A stretch of DNA of 64,000 bases from Bacteroidota bacterium (GCA_016722525.1 JADKJB010000011.1:1-64000), one strand, 5' to 3'. Shown: positions 1 through 11,321, counted from the first letter of the stretch. Notes: generated by a model not told the origin, from the letters alone. Program-made: numbers and translations.

Positions 1-873
1 TGCTGAGATGGCAGTACATCCTGAGGGATTGGTAACCCTAACAGTGCATGAACCGTTGAAGATGCAACAAACAAATTAGATCTTCCTCGTGAAATAAAGG
101 TGCCGTTTTTAAACCATCGATATGTAAATCCGGTACCTGCATTAGCCGTTAAAGTTTGATTTGAGCCATAGCAAATAGTTGGCGATCCCGATGGAGTAAT
201 AGTGGCGGCCGGTGGTGCACCCGAGCAAACAGCATAAGTAACTACAAGCTTTGGTCGAAGCGAACTGGTAGTATTGTCACTCGATGCAAATACCATTCGG
301 CTACTACAGGGTGCATTCGATTTTTGTTTGAATAGAAATCCATTGTTTCCCGCTGGGTTGTACCTACTTTTGAATCTGATTCCTTACATCAACATTCAGA
401 TAGTTTTGGTTTGAAGAATCAGAAATTCCAAGAATTACTGTATCAGCTGTTGAATAGGTTGGTTGCGTACTCCAGGTCACTGTACTTTCATTCCATGGTT
501 GAGTGACTTTGAAAAGGTAGCCTGTATTGTTATTCAGCACCAAATGCCCTCCGGTTCCAGGTAAATTGTAAGCATAAAATGATAAGTATGCTGAAATTAC
601 AGTTGCATTTGCTGGAATTGATGATAAATCAAACTGAATGAGACTGCGCTTAGGATGAGAGTTGAAATTAATTGATGATGATTCGGAGATAAATTCTGCA
701 TTGTTGCCAAAGTTTAATGTGGGCTCATTGGGAAAATTACTAAGTGTAGCATCTTTTCCGGTTGCTGCTGATGGTTGAAGCGTGAGAACAGTTTGGGCCT
801 GAGTATTGATAAATATAAAACAAAAACTGATAGCAAGAATAGTAGTTTTCCACATGGTATTTAAAGTATTCAT
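1..873 (-). CDS. DNRLRE/CBM96-type secreted surface protein, C-terminus beyond window edge, one frameshift
   Basis: A signal peptide (ISFCFIFINTQAQ, cut after about residue 26) starts a protein with a DNRLRE-type domain: the segments KRSLIQFDLSSIPANATV and WNESTVTWSTQP are hallmarks of this beta-sandwich found on extracellular bacterial proteins. The first frame stops near 364. A shift of one base restores the reading through the end of the domain (SLRPKLVVTY) and into an Ig/PKD-like segment (ITPSGSPTICYGSNQTL, then TYRWFKNG) that runs off the left edge. The protein is probably a large T9SS cargo whose sorting tail lies outside the window. The frameshift is read directly; the function as an adhesin or carbohydrate-binding surface protein is inferred. 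Confidence 0.75.
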
Positions 874-1150
874 ATAGTTTATATTAAAATGATGGAAACA
901 ATTGGCCCGTAAAATTCAAAATACCCTTTCCAGTTGATTAAGGTACGAAAAGTAATCAATATCAGGAGTGTAATTACTAGTATTTAAGTACTAAATTATA
1001 AAATAGTATGAAGCTCAATTTTTTAAAACTTAGTCCATTAAAACTCATTATGCAAAATTTATATATTTGAATATCAATCAATTGGTGCTATAGAATAAGA
1101 TTTTTGCATCGGCTAAAGTTCAGTAGCGGAGAAAAGGACCAAATAAATAT

Positions 1151-2559
1151 TTAAGTGAACATCTGCAGTTCGTAAAGAAAGTTTTTTTTATCCTGATCAA
1201 AAATGCTTAGATAAAACTTTTGAAATCCATCCCATCGAAGGTCCCTCGAACTCATCATCAACAGGACCGAATTAGCGGTGAAGTTTGACTTAATGTAAAT
1301 TGTCAGTTCTGCCGAATTAGTAAAAACTGTGATTTTTTCATCCGCGAAAGCCTTTTTGACCTGTGATTCTGAAACGGGTGGCAACTTTTTATGCGCTATA
1401 GTTTGAGGATTAAAATAAACCATTGGCAAATCGGCTTCACTCATAGTTCCGGCATATTGTTCCAAAAAATTTTCACTCAAACTACTGAACGTATGCAACT
1501 CCATGCAAGCTATGATTTTCCTTTCGGGGAACTGTTCTTTTGCTGCTGCAACTGTTGCTTTTAGCTTAGAGGGAGAATGGGCAAAATCCCGGAAAATGAC
1601 TCTATCGGAAGTTTGTTTTACCAATTCCATTCTTCGCCCTGCACCTGAAAAACTTTGAGCAGCTTGGTAAAATTCCTTCGCTCCTACTGCAAGAAGTTTG
1701 CAAACTTCACGAGCTCCTTCAAGGTTGGTCAAATTGTGCTTTCCAAAAACCTGGGAAGGAAATTCTTCACCTTCAATTTTAACAATCGAAATCCTGTCTC
1801 TGATAAAATATTCAGGTGAATCATAAGCTGTGACTTGAACACCTGAATTGATCTGATTTGTTATTTTTGCAACTCAACATCTCCTTTATAATAAATCAAT
1901 GTTCCTCCATCAGGCAAATCATTGGCAAATTTTGCAAATTGATCTACATAGTTTTCAAAAGTTGGAAACACATTGATATGATCCCAGGCAATGCCACTCA
2001 ACAATCCAATATGTGCCTGGTATAAATGAAATTTAGGTCGGCGATCGATAGGTGATGATAAGTATTCATCCCCTTCCAAAATAATAACTGGAGCTTTTTC
2101 AGTTAACTTCACCATGGTATCAAACCCGGACACAGTTGAACCAACCATATAATCGAAGTCTTTTCCACAAGTTTTTAAAACATGCATGATCATGGAAGTG
2201 ATGGTGGTTTTGCCATGTGATCCTCCAATTACTACCCGAGTTTTATCTTTCGACTGCTCATAAAAATACTCAGGGAAAGAAAAAATTTTTAATCCCAGTT
2301 CTTTAGCTCTGATTAATTCAGGATTATCTGCCCGTGCATGCATTCCCAAAATCACAGATTCCGGTTTCGATTCCAGCTTTTCAGGGTACCATCCCTCCTT
2401 TTCAGGAAGTAATCCAGCAGCTTTTAATCGTGAAAGGAAGGTCTCCTTGATTTCATCATCGGAACCGGTTACATTATAGCCTTTGCTATGTAACGCAAGT
2501 GCCAGGTTGTGCATTGCAGCCCCTCCGATTGCGATAAAGTGGATAAATTTATTAGTCAT
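1151..2559 (-). CDS. mpl: UDP-N-acetylmuramate:L-alanyl-gamma-D-glutamyl-meso-diaminopimelate ligase (Mpl), one frameshift
   Basis: This Mur-ligase-family enzyme recycles murein by joining the tripeptide L-Ala-gamma-D-Glu-mDAP to UDP-MurNAc in the cytoplasm. The N-terminal Rossmann motif (IAIGGAAMHNLA) and the ATP-binding loop GGSHGKTT near residue 117 are clear; a long gap between them separates Mpl from MurC. The first frame stops at 1861 in a run of five A. Adding one A restores DVELQKITNQINSG and links to the C-terminal half (HNLTNLEGAREV, FRDFAHSPSKLKA), which ends at 1151. I chose ATG at 2559 because the family starts with a short MxxxFIHFIAIGG; an in-frame ATG nine codons earlier lies in repeat DNA. 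Corrected length is about 469 aa, normal for Mpl. Confidence 0.85.
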
Positions 2560-2740
2560 TGGTCGTTGTCGCGGTGGAAGGGTCATTGGTCATTTAGTCA
2601 TTGCTGGGTGAGTGAAAAGGTTAGTGAGCAAGTTACTGGTCACTGGCCACTTGTCACTTCTCACAGGTCACAGGTCACTTGTCACTTGTCACTTGTCACT
2701 TCTTGTCACTTGTCACTTGTCACTTGTCACTTGTCACTGA
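2556..2740. repeat. GTCACTT tandem heptamer tract with degenerate GGTCATT copies
   Basis: Two blocks of four perfect GTCACTT heptamers (2674-2701 and 2705-2732) are separated by CTT and followed by a partial copy. To the left, decayed units (ACTGGTCACTGGCC, CTTCTCACAGGTCACAG, TCATTGGTCATTTAGTCATTG) reach into the start codon of mpl. No terminal inverted repeats, spacers or coding sense are visible. Confidence 0.9.
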
Positions 2741-2860
2741 ATAAGTTTGTGTACAAAAGTACCATTCCTTTTATGTCACATCGGCAAGGCTGAAATTTTA
2801 TTAATAAACAATGAATCGTTAATATTGCATCATAGTACAGGCAACAACACTAAATTAAAA

Positions 2861-3690
2861 ATGAAACTACATACTATTAATACCGGTTATTTTAAACTCG
2901 ACGGTGGTGCTATGTTCGGTGTTGTACCGAAATCAATCTGGGATAAATTGAATCCTTCCGATTCCAACAACATGTGCAATTGGGCGCTTCGTTGTTTGCT
3001 GGTGGAATATGGCGATCGGCTGGTGCTTATCGACAATGGACTTGGGCGATAAACAGGATGATAAATTTTTTGGACATTATTTCCTGAATGGCGCCGACTA
3101 CACTTGAAAAATCTTTGAATGCAAAAGGTTTGGAATGGATGATATTACCGATGTTTTCTCACCCATTTGCATTTTGACCATTGCGGGGCAGCATTAAATG
3201 GAACAAAGACAAAACAGGATTTATACCTGCCTTTAAAAACGCTAACTTACTGGAGTAATACTGAACATTGGGAATGGGCTACGAAACCAAATCCGGGAAA
3301 AAGGCGTCTTTCCTAAAAGAAAATATTTTACCTATCAGCGAAAGCGGCCAACTCAAACATACCACCGACGGAGCCGAATTGTTCCCCGGGTTTAAAGTGA
3401 AATTTGTTCACGGTCATACCGGTGCTATGATGATTCCACATCAGGTATAAAGACAAAACAATAATTTATATGGCTGATTTATCCCTCGGTAGCCCATATT
3501 CCAACAGCCTACGTGATGGCTTATGACACTCGACCATTGATAACATTCGAAGGAAAAGCATTTTCTAAAACAGGCTAGCCAAGTGATTATATCCTCTTTT
3601 TGAACACGATCCTTTTTTGAATGTTGTACGCATACAAACTACTGAAAAGGAGGCATCAGGTTTAATGAAATACTTTTGAAGGCAATTATT
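2861..3690 (+). pseudogene. MBL-fold metallohydrolase, at least five frameshifts
   Basis: ATG at 2861 opens MKLHTINTGYFKLDGGAMFG, typical of a metallo-beta-lactamase-fold hydrolase family of about 280 aa. The zinc motif HLHFDHCG is recovered near 3160 only after adding one T to a T run, and GHTGAMMI follows near 3411. Further fragments, YKDKTIIYMADL, VMAYDTRPL and ILFFEHDP, lie in changing frames to about 3680. Read as given, no piece exceeds about 65 aa. Gene order is convergent with comEC, whose 3' end nearly touches it. Substrate unknown; members act on esters, lactones or thioesters. Dense one-base indels in homopolymers suggest consensus error, but decay cannot be excluded. The 3' end is approximate. 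Confidence 0.7.
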
Positions 3691-3694
3691 CAAT

Positions 3695-5878
3695 TCGATT
3701 TTACAGCCAAATTGAAATGTCCCCTTGAGAGGAACATCAAAGTTGGAATTGAAGCATTTTAAATTCTTCCTGAAGTTTGGTAACCTGTCCTTTTTGCAAG
3801 AAGAATCAAAAATCACTAAAGAAGGCGTAATTGTTTCCAGAATTTATTCGGCGAGACTGTTAATTCTCCACCTAAAATTAGCAATTGGGGACTTGCATTT
3901 CCTTTGTTTCAGTTTTTGTGTCTTTCTTCCATCCTTTATGATCATGCAATCAAACCATGTTTGAGCCTTAACGACTGAATGGAAGAGTCTTTGAGCAAGT
4001 AAAAGGAAGTATCTTTTACCATTTTTTTCAACAGATGTTCGCCTGCAATTTTTTTAATGCTGCGGTTAGTTGTTTCAGCACTACCGACTAACAGGGCCGA
4101 TTGATTACCTATTATTGAAATCAGGCTTTGTTTGTTGTCACTGTATACCGTTAATAGGTTGCAATTTTCATTTTGACACATGGTATAAATTCTGCCGGCA
4201 AGTAAAAAAATCAATACTAGTTGCCAGGAAAACATAAGCATTCGCTGTTTTAAAATGTACCAGATAGTGCAAATGATAATCAAAGTACAAACAAATCAGC
4301 TCATAAAAGAAATATAGATATTTTTTGAGAGCGCTCCAGGTAAGTTCCCAAAAACGACCATACTATTTAAGCGTTGATTCCAATGGTGGTAGTGGTTCCA
4401 AAGAGCCATCCCAAATAGGGAATCCAATCAGTCACCAGAAAAATGAGTCCGCTGTACATCACCAAAGTTGATAATGGAATAATAACCAGATTACCAAGTA
4501 AAAAATAGTTTGGAAACTGGTGAAATAGAAATAGACTTAGTGGAAAAGTGGTGATCTGTGCTGCTATTGATATTGAGATTAGCTCCCAAATTCTGAATAA
4601 GATCCTGTTGGGCGGTTCCCACAATGGTAAAATCAGGCGGTGTATAAATACAATTCCACAAACTGCCAGAAAGGAAAGTTGAAAACCGGCACTCATCAGT
4701 AAAAATGGATCCAAAGCAAATAGCAACAAACAGGAGCTGCATAGCAGGTTGTAAATGTTGGCCTCTCTGTTCATCCATTTTCCTGCAATTACAAATGTGA
4801 TCATTCCGGCCGCTCTTACTACAGATGGAGTATAGCCGGTTAAAAGAGCATAAAGCCAAATTAAAATAATCAGTAAAATATACCTTATGTTTCTCAGCAA
4901 TCGTTTTTTTTCCATGAAACTGAGTGACCAGGCGAGTATTGCATAAATTAAACCTACATGCATGCCAGAAACACAAAGCACATGCAAAACACTCCAGCTA
5001 CAGAATAGGATATTTCCAGATCGGGATCAAGCCAATCTTCATACCCAAGCAGCAATGCTCCAGCCACTCGAGTTCTTCTGATTTATAAATCTTTTTAATT
5101 TTTCAAGCAACAGATCTCTTAATGAAATAGCAACTGTAAAAAGTGAATAGGAATCATTTTTTATTATTACGGTAATACGATTCAAATCAGTAAATGCCTG
5201 GTGCCATATCCCTTTTCCATGAAGATATGCAGCATAATCAAAACCTCCCGGGTTGGTGGGTCCTGGTACTATTTGAGGATGGCAATACACCAGAATTTGA
5301 TCACCTAAGGAACAGTTGAAAGCATGAGCACTGTCTTTAATATAAATCAATAAATTCCCTCTCACCGGTAGCCAATTTTCAGATTTTTTGATAGCTTTTA
5401 TCCTGAAAAGCTTAAATCCTTTTTAGTTTATCTGGAGGTTCCTGAAATTTCAGCTACATAATAGGTTGATTTATCATTTACATGATTTTTAAAATGGTTG
5501 CTATAATGAATCGACTGATGTAACCAGGTGATTGAAAACCCCAAACCCCAAAAGCAAAAATAAAATGGAATTCCAGCCAGCCACCTCTGCGCATATTTTC
5601 CCGTTGCCCAATTTTTCCAGGTAAAAAAAGGCCAAAAAAAATCCGTGATAGCAATCGCTGCAGCTAATTTAGGATACGATCAGAATTGATACAAAAGAGA
5701 ATTCCGGCAGAAAAAGGTATCAAAAGCCGGAAAACAGGGAAACGACTCCATATTTTCATAAAATGAAAAGTTTATCAAAAGCAGTGCTAAGGTAGCAATA
5801 ACTGAATAGTAACTCCAGGTTTGAAATGAAAAAGTTTTTCCACAAATGAAATAGGTTTCGATTCACAATGGGATTCAT
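3695..5878 (-). pseudogene. comEC: ComEC/Rec2-family DNA-uptake channel, many frameshifts
   Basis: Reconstructed across frames this is a ComEC-type polytopic membrane protein, which carries single-stranded DNA over the inner membrane in transformation. ATG at 5878 follows AAAGGAG. The DUF4131 region reads GDQILVYCHPQIV and NPGGFDYAAYLHGKGIWHQA (5100-5350). The competence domain carries the hallmark HVLCVSGMHVGLIYAIL (about 4985) followed by several hydrophobic helices to 4367. The C-terminal part is recovered from 4290 to 3700 (LILGGELTVSP, PSLVIFDSSC). Full span is about 727 codons, the usual length, so the gene is complete but has at least eight indels. Stop position is approximate. No other competence gene is in the window. 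Confidence 0.8.
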
Positions 5879-6039
5879 TTCACTCCTTTTAGTTCTTGAT
5901 TCTATTGTTTAGAAACAATACGACGTAAACCAAAATAAATTTAATATTTTAATTGCTGTAATTTAATGATTTAAGTCCTTTTTACAATCTGATTTCAGTC
6001 CCAATGAGCTGCTTTTAGTTGATTTTATTCAATTTAAAA

Positions 6040-6074
6040 TTTGCCCAAATTCTCGAAAAAAATGAATATTTTTG
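6040..6074 (+). promoter_or_regulatory. Bacteroidota-type promoter of the T9SS cargo gene
   Basis: TTTG at 6040-6043 and TATTTTTG at 6067-6074 fit the TTTG / TAnnTTTG consensus; ATG follows 44 bases downstream. Confidence 0.6.
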
Positions 6075-6117
6075 CAATAATCAACCTTAATTAAAACCAA
6101 AAAAATCTCTAATCAAC

Positions 6118-7377
6118 ATGAAATTTAAATCTTTACAAATTATTGCCTTTACTGCATTTGCTTTAGCTGCTGGTAGTGCTGTTGCTCAGCCAATTAACGA
6201 CAATTGTACTGGTGCTATTAGCATTCAGTCTGCATTTGGAAATGCGGTTGGAGTAATTACAACCCTGGGACCATACGATAACACGTTTGCAACGGTGGAT
6301 CCTACTGATCCTGCAGTTGGATATGAGTGCTTCGGAGAGCCTGATGGAACTGCCGGAAACCCAACTTTGGAAAATAACATTTGGTTTACCTTTACAGGTG
6401 ACGGTGGAAAATACTTCATTGAAACAGGTAATGGTGCCGGAGTGACCAATTACATTGATGATGGCGATACTCAAATTGCTATTTATGAAGGAACCTGTAG
6501 CGCTTTAGTACCTTTTGCATGTAACGAAGATGGTCCAAGTGCAACACCAACTACATATCCTGCAGGTTTGACAATAAATACAATTGCTGGTACTGTTTAT
6601 TTCATGATGATTGATGGATTTAACTTCAATGGTGCAATTTCAACCGGTGAATATCTTGTTTTTATTAATCAGGAATCTTCTGTTGCTTGTGGAGATCCTT
6701 CTATCACTCCAGGTGCCATGTCTGCACTTGATTCAACAGTTTGTTTCGGTGACACTTTGGTGGTGTCAACAGTTGGTGCAATTTCTCCATCAGTTGGTTC
6801 TACATTTGGTTTCGCAGTAATTGTTTCATCCGCAGATATCAGTGGAAACAATGACCCCAATAGTGACCCTAGTGTTTTAGGTGGTACAGGAGCAATTTTC
6901 CCAATTGCACCAACAGTGAATACCACACTTCCTAATACCGGTGCTACCTTCCCTGCCGGAGTTTATTATTTCACTCCAGTGGTATTTGGAAATGCTAACG
7001 GTACAGGTAATATTACAGCAATCGCGCTTGATCCGGCATGTACTTTTACCGGTACATCCTTAATGGTTACACTATTTATGACGGTGATCCTGCTTGTTCT
7101 GTAGGTTTGAATGAAATCAACAACAATGGACTTGGATTTAAGCACATATCAGTCATCAGTTAACGAAATGAATCTGACTATCAATGCAGCTAAACAAACT
7201 ACTTTAACAGTAAATGTTTATGACCTTACAGGAAGAATTGTAATTTCAAAAAACTTCTCTGTTGGCCAGGGAGCAAGCTCACATGTGTTAGATATCACCA
7301 ATCTTAGCAGTGGAACTTATGTAATCAAAGCAAATGATGGAAACTCTTTTGCAACCAGCAAAATGGTTAGATATTAA
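6118..7377 (+). CDS. Secreted protein with T9SS type A sorting domain, two or more frameshifts near 7080-7140
   Basis: A signal peptide (MKFKSLQIIAFTAFALAAG, then SAVAQ) precedes PINDNCTGAISI and NIWFTFTGDGGKYFIETG, a beta-sandwich layout common in Bacteroidota secreted proteins, followed by an Ig-like region with paired Cys. The first frame ends near 7104; the sense continues as YDGDPACSVGLNEINNNGL and then a C-terminal sorting domain (LTVNVYDLTGRIVISKNFS, SSGTYVIKANDG, KMVRY) to 7377. The tail sends the protein through the type IX secretion system. Corrected length is about 419 aa. Its own promoter and a strong terminator make it monocistronic. The surface role is unknown; composition (Thr, Gly, Asn) fits a structural or adhesive protein. 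Confidence 0.8.
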
Positions 7378-7400
7378 TTCCAATTAAAATCATCTTTGTA

Positions 7401-7430
7401 AAAGGCTGCCTTCTAAGAGGCAGCCTTTTA
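7401..7430 (+). terminator. Rho-independent terminator after the T9SS cargo gene
   Basis: The stem AAGGCTGCC / GGCAGCCTT with an 8-base loop is followed by a T-rich stretch, 24 bases after the stop. Confidence 0.85.
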
Positions 7431-7463
7431 TTATTTACTAAGTTTTATAAAATTACAAAAGAT

Positions 7464-7471
7464 TACCTTCG
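7464..7471 (+). promoter_or_regulatory. Putative -7 element for the rhomboid/gmhB unit
   Basis: TACCTTCG is one base off TAnnTTTG and lies 12 bases before the ATG of the rhomboid gene, just after a terminator. Confidence 0.45.
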
Positions 7472-7483
7472 TCCCAGATTATC

Positions 7484-8089
7484 ATGACTAACGTTATTGT
7501 TTTCATTACGGTTTTACTTTCCATCATTGCCTTCTACAATAAGGAGGTGATGAACAAACTTATTTTTAACCCTTACATGATTACGGAACATCGGCAATGG
7601 TACCGTTTTATCACCTCAGGTTTTATTCATGCCGATTGGTTGCATCTGGCGGTAAATATGCTGGTTCTTTGGAGTTTTGGAAATGTTGTTGAAAGGTACT
7701 ACAACGGTATTTTTGAAGAAAAAGGATATTTTTATTATTCTCTTCTTTATATCGGAGGTTTAGTTATTTCAATTACTCCAAGTTACAAACGCAATTTGCA
7801 TAATCCGGGATACAATGCTTTAGGCGCCTCAGGTGCAGTGGCAGCCGTTCTGTTTGCGGCTATTCTTTTCAGGCCACTGGATAAAATTTACCTGTATGGC
7901 ATCATAGGTTTGCCTGGTATATTTTTAGGACTTGCTTACCTGGCTTATAGTTATTATATGGATAAAAAAGGTGGTGGCATTATTAACCATGATGCCCACT
8001 TTTGGGGAGCTGTTTTTGGTGTGTTGTTTACTGTGCTTTTGAAACCTTCCATCTTTCTTCATTTCCTTGACCAGTTAACCTCATTTTGA
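7484..8089 (+). CDS. Rhomboid family intramembrane serine protease
   Basis: This 201-aa inner-membrane protein has about six hydrophobic segments. It shows the rhomboid loop (QWYRFITSGFIHADWLHLAVNM, with the conserved WxR and HxxxN), the catalytic serine in GASGAV near residue 115, and the catalytic histidine in HDAHFWGAVFG near residue 178. Such enzymes cleave transmembrane segments inside the bilayer. The gene is intact and lies one base upstream of the gmhB-like gene, so the two are likely co-transcribed. Natural substrates are unknown for most members. Confidence 0.92.
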   Translation: MTNVIVFITVLLSIIAFYNKEVMNKLIFNPYMITEHRQWYRFITSGFIHADWLHLAVNMLVLWSFGNVVERYYNGIFEEKGYFYYSLLYIGGLVISITPSYKRNLHNPGYNALGASGAVAAVLFAAILFRPLDKIYLYGIIGLPGIFLGLAYLAYSYYMDKKGGGIINHDAHFWGAVFGVLFTVLLKPSIFLHFLDQLTSF

Positions 8090-8090
8090 A

Positions 8091-8571
8091 ATGAAACACA
8101 AAGCCATATTCCTGGATCGGGATGGTGTTATTAACGAAGACATTCACAATTACACCTGGAAAGTTGAGGATTTTAGAATTTTACCCGGGGTTTTTGAAGT
8201 ACTCAAAGAATTCATCCGCAAAGGTTATTTGTTAATTATTGTTACCAACCAGGGTGGCATCGCGAAAGGATTGTACCTTAAGGATGTCGAAAATCTGCAT
8301 GCTCACCTAAGAAAAGTTTTATCTTTGGAGGGTATTGAACTTACAGAAATTTATTACTGCCCCCATCACGAAATGAACGGCAAATGTCTTTGTCGAAAAC
8401 CTGGATCTCTTCTGGTAGAAAAAGCTGTTGCAAAATTTAATATTGACCCAGCCTTGTCTTATTTTATCGGAGATCGGGAGCGAGACATTGCAGGGTGAAG
8501 GGGCCGGTGTTAAAGGAATCCTCGTGCCTGGTAACAGCGATCTCAGATCCATAGTGCAGCAAATACAATAA
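8091..8571 (+). CDS. gmhB: HAD-family phosphatase, GmhB-like (D,D-heptose 1,7-bisphosphate phosphatase), one frameshift
   Basis: The HAD nucleophile motif FLDRDGVIN opens the protein, TNQGGIAKG is motif II, CPHHEMNGKCLCRKP is the zinc-binding Cys/His loop that marks the GmhB/histidinol-phosphatase group, and FIGDRERDI carries the motif IV acids. The frame is broken near 8497 (a stop after DIAG); another frame gives GEGAGVKGILVPGNSDL and a stop at 8569-8571, for a length of about 160 aa, normal for the family. In heptose synthesis it dephosphorylates manno-heptose bisphosphate for LPS or S-layer glycans. The histidinol-phosphatase alternative is less likely without his genes nearby. Confidence 0.8.
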
Positions 8572-8582
8572 GTTGGAATACT

Positions 8583-9418
8583 ATGAAGTTCGAGTTGTTT
8601 AACGGGGAAAAGTTGAAGCAGAAAGCAAATTCTTAGATGCATCAAACAGGGCATTCCGCTATGGGGATGGTTTGTTTGAAACTTTTAAAGTCGTTAATGG
8701 TATTCCACTTTTTTTAGAAGATCATTGCAACCGACTTCAATCAGGTATCAGTTATTTAGGACTGGTTAGCAAGACCGTTTTTAATGCTGCCACTTTAAAG
8801 CCGATTTTAAGGCATTTGCTTGTTTTAAACAATTGTTTGAATGCACGTGTTCGATTAACCGTATTTCGTTCCGGTAATAGCCTCTATTTTCCTGATTCAA
8901 ATCAAATTTCATGGCACTTGTCGTGCTCAAAACTTGAAGATACCGGTGATTCATTGCTTAAACATGAAATCAAATTAGGTTGGTTTAGTGAGGAAGTAAA
9001 ATCGCCCGGTAAGCTATCCAATTTAAAAACACTCAATGGTCTTATTTATATTTTAGCCGCCAATTTTGCTGTGAAACATGGTTTTGATGACGTGTTGATC
9101 AATAATTCAAATGGAGATTTTATAGAATCAATACATTCTAATCTTTTTATTTTAAAAGACAATATACTGTTCACTCCTCCCCTTTCTGATGGTTGCCTGG
9201 AAGGTGTAATGCGGAAAAATCTAATTCAAATGGCCACCTCTCAAGGATTTATATGTAATGAAGTTTCAATTGGATTACCGTTGTTGGAAAATGCTGATGA
9301 AATCCTGCTTACAAATGTGATCAGAGGAGTCCAGTCAGTAAAACATTTTAATGGGAAAGTATATGCCAATGCTACCGGAATTAAATTGAATTCCGGAATA
9401 CTGCATCATCTCAGGTAA
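8583..9418 (+). CDS. PLP-dependent aminotransferase class IV (PabC/BCAT-like), one frameshift near the start
   Basis: From ATG 8583 the first 15 codons (MKFELFNGEKLK) run into a stop. In the neighbouring frame ESKFLDASNRAFRYGDGLFE continues to 9418, so one indel lies near 8620. Class IV landmarks are AFRYGDGLFETFK, the likely PLP-lysine in LSNLKTLNGLIYI, and the cofactor-binding C-terminal part (ADEILLTNVIRGVQSV). At about 278 aa it matches 4-amino-4-deoxychorismate lyase and the small branched-chain or D-amino-acid aminotransferases; I cannot choose between them. It follows gmhB after 11 bases. Confidence 0.8.
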
Positions 9419-9445
9419 TTGAAAAGATTTTACCAGTCCGGTTAA

Positions 9446-11309
9446 TTAAGCCTTTTCAGAAAGCTCCAGCCATCTCAAAGTTTTCTGGTCAATAGTTTTA
9501 ATTATAAATCCGAACTCTACAGATACTTCAGCAATTTTAGTTGTTTCTGAATTTCCATCAGACAAAATTTTCTCAAACAACTTCTTTTTATCTTCCAGTT
9601 TAGCGATCTCAGCTTCCAGGCTATCTAATTCCTTTTTTTCCATAAAAGAAAGCTTAGACTTTTTTTCTTTAACCGGCTTAGTTACTACTTTTTCAGATTT
9701 TAATGCCTCTTGTTTGAGTTTCAGACTTTCTTTTAACGAATCCCGGTAGTCGGTGTAATTGCCATTTATATCCTTCACATTCCCATCACCCTCCATCACA
9801 AATATATGATCGACAAGTCTGTCCATGAAATAACGATCATGTGTTACCAATAAAATACATCCCTGATAATTGAGTAAGAATTCTTCCAGCAGGTTGAGTG
9901 TTACAATATCTAAATCATTGGTAGGTTCATCGAGGATTAAAAAATTAGGGTTTTTGAGCAAAATAGTAAGCAAATAAAGCCTTCTTTTCTCCCCTCCGCT
10001 TAATTTTGAAACGTAGGTATGTTGCTTAGAACCGGCGAACCTAAAATAATTTAAAAATTGGCCAACGCTAATATAATTACCATCACCGGTATCCACATAT
10101 TCGGCAATATCCTTAACCACATCAATTACTCGTTTATCTTCAGGAAGTTTCAAGCCTTCCTGGGAATAATATCCAAAAACCATTGTTTCGCCGGCTTTAA
10201 TTCTTCCGGCATCAGGCTTCACCAGCCCCATAATCATATTCAGCAAAGTTGTTTTTCCTGAACCATTTTTGCCTACTATTCCTATTTTTTCACCTCTTTT
10301 AAATGTGTGTGAAAATCTTTTATACGTTTTTTTTCATCATAAGATTTGCAGACGTTCTCCAGCTCAAGAATTTTACTTCCCATTCTCGACATTTGCATGG
10401 TCATTTGCATTTTTCATCAGGTCTGGCAGAGTTGGCTTTTCTTCCAGTTCATAAAAGGAATCAATTCTGGCCTTTTGCTTAGTTCTCTCTGGCTTTAGGT
10501 TGCCGACGCATCCAATCGAGCTCTTTGCGCATCAGGTTTTGGGCTTTGTCGATGCCCCTTTCCTCTCTAAACTCCCTCTCTGCTTTCTTTTCCAGGTAAT
10601 AAGCGTAATTGCCCTTATAAATGTGAATCTTATCAAAATCCAATTCACCAATAGTATCACAAATACTATCTATAAAATACCGATCATGAGAGATCAGTAA
10701 AACCGTTTTGTTAAGATTAGATAGATAACCCTCGAGCCATTCAATCATTTCTAAATCCAGGTGATTGGTTGGCTCATCGAGCAAAAGTAAATCGGGTTCC
10801 TGAATGAGCAGTCGGGCAAGTGCTACCCGTTTTTTTTGGCCTCCAGATAAGCTTCCTGAAAGTTGTTCCATATCGTGTATGCCCAGCCGAGATAAAATTT
10901 CTCTTGCTTTAGCTTCATAATCCCAGGCGCCTAGTGAATCTATGGTATCAATAAGTTCCTGCAGTTTTGTTTGATCGGCATGTTCTCCCAGATCGTTAAG
11001 GGCTTCGTACTCGCCAAGTGCTTTTAATACCGGATTCGCTGAATCAAATAAGGTATCTATTACTGATAAACCGGGATTCAAATAGGGTTCCTGATCCAGA
11101 TAACCCACCTGAATTGAATTCCTGATACTAATAGTTCCTGAATCAGGCGTTTCACTTCCTGAAATCATTTTTTAAGAGCGTAGACTTTCCCTGCCATTAG
11201 CAGCAATAAGTGCCATTTTCTGATTCTTTTGAAGTGAAATGTTAATTCCGCTAAAAAGCGGTTTTTCGGTATAGGCTTTTGAAAGGCCCTCTGCACTTAA
11301 GTAATTCAC
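9446..11309 (-). CDS. ABC-F family ATPase, Uup-like, several frameshifts
   Basis: Two ABC cassettes in one soluble chain define an ABC-F protein acting at the ribosome or in DNA metabolism. Cassette 1 has LSGGQKKRVALARLL and LLLLDEPTNHLD; cassette 2 has GIVGKNGSGKTTLL, LSGGEKRRLYLL and FLILDEPTNDLD. The charged C-terminal coiled coil (from about 9650 to 9450) is typical of Uup. The start is GTG at 11309 (reads MNYLSAEGLSKAY); the first Walker A region has a G missing in a G run and an A added in an A run, and the linker region 10260-10480 has more shifts. Corrected length is about 620 aa, normal. It is convergent with the aminotransferase. Confidence 0.87.
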
Positions 11310-11313
11310 GCTC

Positions 11314-11321
11314 CAAAATTA
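11314..11321 (-). promoter_or_regulatory. -7 element four bases before the GTG start of the ABC-F gene
   Basis: TAATTTTG on the minus strand matches TAnnTTTG exactly; only GAGC separates it from the GTG, so the transcript probably starts at or next to the codon. Confidence 0.5.

Noticed and set aside
2674..2740. The tandem repeats as a CRISPR array
   Set aside because: Units are seven bases, contiguous and without unique spacers; no cas genes are near.
2509..2793. A 94-codon plus-strand frame through the repeat tract
   Set aside because: It is composed almost wholly of the translated repeat (SLVTCHLSL-type), overlaps mpl antisense and has no homology-like features.
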